Shown in pieces: positions 6,566 to 7,879 of a DNA stretch of 7,879 nt (within the stretch, counting starts at the first letter, position 1; every line of letters begins with the position of its first letter). A program made the position numbers and the translations under genes. The notes under the pieces were generated by a model, which worked only from the letters and a program-made list of their open reading frames with translations, was not told the origin of the DNA and ran no database searches. This DNA is from Bacteroidales bacterium (lineage in GTDB: Bacteria; Bacteroidota; Bacteroidia; Bacteroidales; VadinHA17). The stretch is from positions 1 to 7,879 of the forward strand of contig JADGPV010000112.1 of NCBI GenBank assembly GCA_017882245.1, written 5' to 3'.

Positions 6566-7879
6566 CTATCTTATATGCTTTGCTATCCTGTCGTAAAGGT
6601 CTTTGGGTTTGAAGGGCTTCAGCACATAATCATTGATAGCCAGATTGTCGATCTTGCCCTGAGCTTCTGACATGACTGCGGCTGTCAGGGCCACTATAGG
6701 GATCCTGCTTATCTTTTTGTCGGGCGAGCTCCTTATGATGCGCGTAGCCTCAATGCCATCCATTACAGGCATATGAAGGTCCATAAGAACAAGGTCATAT
6801 TCATTTTTGTTTATTTCATCAAGTGCAAGGCTTCCGTTCTCCACATGAGTGACAATCACACCCCAGCTCTCGAGAAATTTATTTGCGACGAAGAAGTTGA
6901 TCTTATTGTCTTCAGCAACCAGTATTTTCTTCCCAACCAGCTCCTTCATCGTATCGGCGGTGCTCTGATCATTAATTTTAGCGTCTGCGTCGGGCAGAGA
7001 GTATTCAATTGAGAATCTGAACACTGATCCTTTGTCCGGCTCACTGACGACGCTTATGGTTCCACCCTGAAGGTCAACAAGACGCTTACATATTGCCAGG
7101 CCAAGGCCAGTGCCGCCATACTTCCTGGTAGTGTCTGCCGAAGCCTGTGCATAGCTTTCAAAAATTTCCTCAAGCTTTTCGCTGGCGATCCCTATCCCTG
7201 TGTCAGTAACGGAAAATTCCAGGAGAGCCCTGTTGTTCTGCCTCTCATTCACGTTGGCTTTAAGTGTGACACCTCCCGTTGTAGTGAACTTCATGGCATT
7301 GGAGAGGAGATTGGAAATAATCTGGTTCAGTCTTACGGGGTCGCCAATCAGCGATACAGGGAGATCGGCCGACTTCTCAACCGTGAAGGAAATTCCTTTC
7401 TCCCTTGCCCGGTGGCTGTATGATCTCTTAATGTCTTCCAGCATACTGACAAGATCGAATTCTGTCTTTTCGAAGACAATCTTGCCGGCCTCCATCTTGT
7501 TATAATCGAGGATATCATTAACCAGAGTGAGCAGATGGTTTGCCGAGAAGCGAAGTGTATTGATGTACTCCATCTGATCTTCACGGGGATTGCCCTGGTA
7601 AAGGAGGTTAGTGATACCTATCACCTCATTTAGCGGCGTCCTTATCTCGTGGCTCATGGTAGACATGAACTGCTGCTTTGAAAAGGCAGCTTCTTCAGCA
7701 CGTTTACGTGCCGTGATGAGGTTATCCAGCATCCTTCTTCGCTGCAGCGTGAGCACTATCTGGTTGGCGATGAACTCGAACACCTGAAGGTCATCATTGT
7801 TGAATGCGGCTATTTGCTTGTAATCCTGAAGACAGATTGCTCCGATGACCTCATCATCCATTTTCAGCGGAACACCCAT
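6566..7879 (-). CDS. Hybrid sensor histidine kinase, GAF-HisKA-HATPase-receiver (3' part, N-terminus outside window)
   Basis: The reverse strand reads 437 residues from the right edge to a TAG at 6568-6566. Residues below count from the edge. The ATG at the very edge is not taken as the start, because the protein is already inside a GAF sensor domain (about 1-45; GVPLKMDDEVIGAICLQ). A linker helix about 46-70 leads to HisKA with phospho-acceptor H77 (STMSHEIRTPLN). The ATPase domain has the N-box (NQIISNLLSNAMKF, N194), G1 (DTGIGI, D226), F-box (IFESYAQ) and G2 (YGGTGLGL). A receiver domain about 317-436 has the acidic pair E323/D324, phospho-acceptor D367 (LMDLHMP), T399 and K421 (LKPF). All catalytic residues are intact. 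The protein ends with the receiver and carries no HPt domain, so phosphate would pass to a separate HPt protein or act within the kinase. The stimulus is unknown. It converges on the TPR gene with 19 bases between stops. Confidence 0.95.
   Translation of the reverse strand: MGVPLKMDDEVIGAICLQDYKQIAAFNNDDLQVFEFIANQIVLTLQRRRMLDNLITARKRAEEAAFSKQQFMSTMSHEIRTPLNEVIGITNLLYQGNPREDQMEYINTLRFSANHLLTLVNDILDYNKMEAGKIVFEKTEFDLVSMLEDIKRSYSHRAREKGISFTVEKSADLPVSLIGDPVRLNQIISNLLSNAMKFTTTGGVTLKANVNERQNNRALLEFSVTDTGIGIASEKLEEIFESYAQASADTTRKYGGTGLGLAICKRLVDLQGGTISVVSEPDKGSVFRFSIEYSLPDADAKINDQSTADTMKELVGKKILVAEDNKINFFVANKFLESWGVIVTHVENGSLALDEINKNEYDLVLMDLHMPVMDGIEATRIIRSSPDKKISRIPIVALTAAVMSEAQGKIDNLAINDYVLKPFKPKDLYDRIAKHIR

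Noticed and set aside
6543..6569. ATAGG / CCTAT inverted repeat between the convergent stops as a terminator
   Set aside because: The stem is only five bases with a 17-base loop, no U-tract follows it on either strand, and the symmetry simply reflects the two facing TAG stop codons.

Overview
The window looks like a chromosomal segment of a Bacteroidota bacterium, probably Bacteroidales or a relative. Four things support this. There is a gliding-motility-type C-terminal domain (the sorting signal of the type IX secretion system, T9SS) on a large secreted protein. Bacteroidota-style promoter boxes (TAnnTTTG) sit between the divergent genes. Shine-Dalgarno sequences are weak or absent before most starts. 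A hybrid histidine kinase with a fused receiver domain is present. GC content is intermediate by eye.

Layout: bases 1-684 (minus strand) hold the first 228 codons of a tyrosine recombinase of the XerD type, cut by the left edge. Bases 685-794 are a divergent intergenic region with one candidate promoter in each direction and a 7-bp perfect inverted repeat. On the plus strand, four genes follow in close file: aroQ (795-1220, type II 3-dehydroquinate dehydratase), pyk (1232-2689, pyruvate kinase), a 871-residue T9SS type-B cargo protein (2722-5337) and a 400-residue exported TPR protein (5344-6546). Gaps of 11, 32 and 6 bases make a single transcription unit plausible, though a separate start before the cargo gene is not excluded. 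On the minus strand, 6566-7879 is the C-terminal 437 residues of a GAF / histidine kinase / receiver hybrid sensor, cut by the right edge and convergent with the TPR gene.

How they fit: XerD, AroQ and pyruvate kinase are housekeeping (chromosome dimer resolution, shikimate pathway, last step of glycolysis). The two genes after pyk encode exported proteins: a surface or secreted multi-domain adhesin-like protein and a periplasmic TPR protein. They may work together, but nothing in the sequence proves it. The kinase is a separate signalling gene whose target cannot be read here.

I see no CRISPR array, transposon, RNA gene or defence system. The window is largely ordinary. The points most worth a second look are the secreted-protein/TPR pair behind pyk, the altered potassium-site motif in pyruvate kinase, and the symmetrical element between the divergent promoters.
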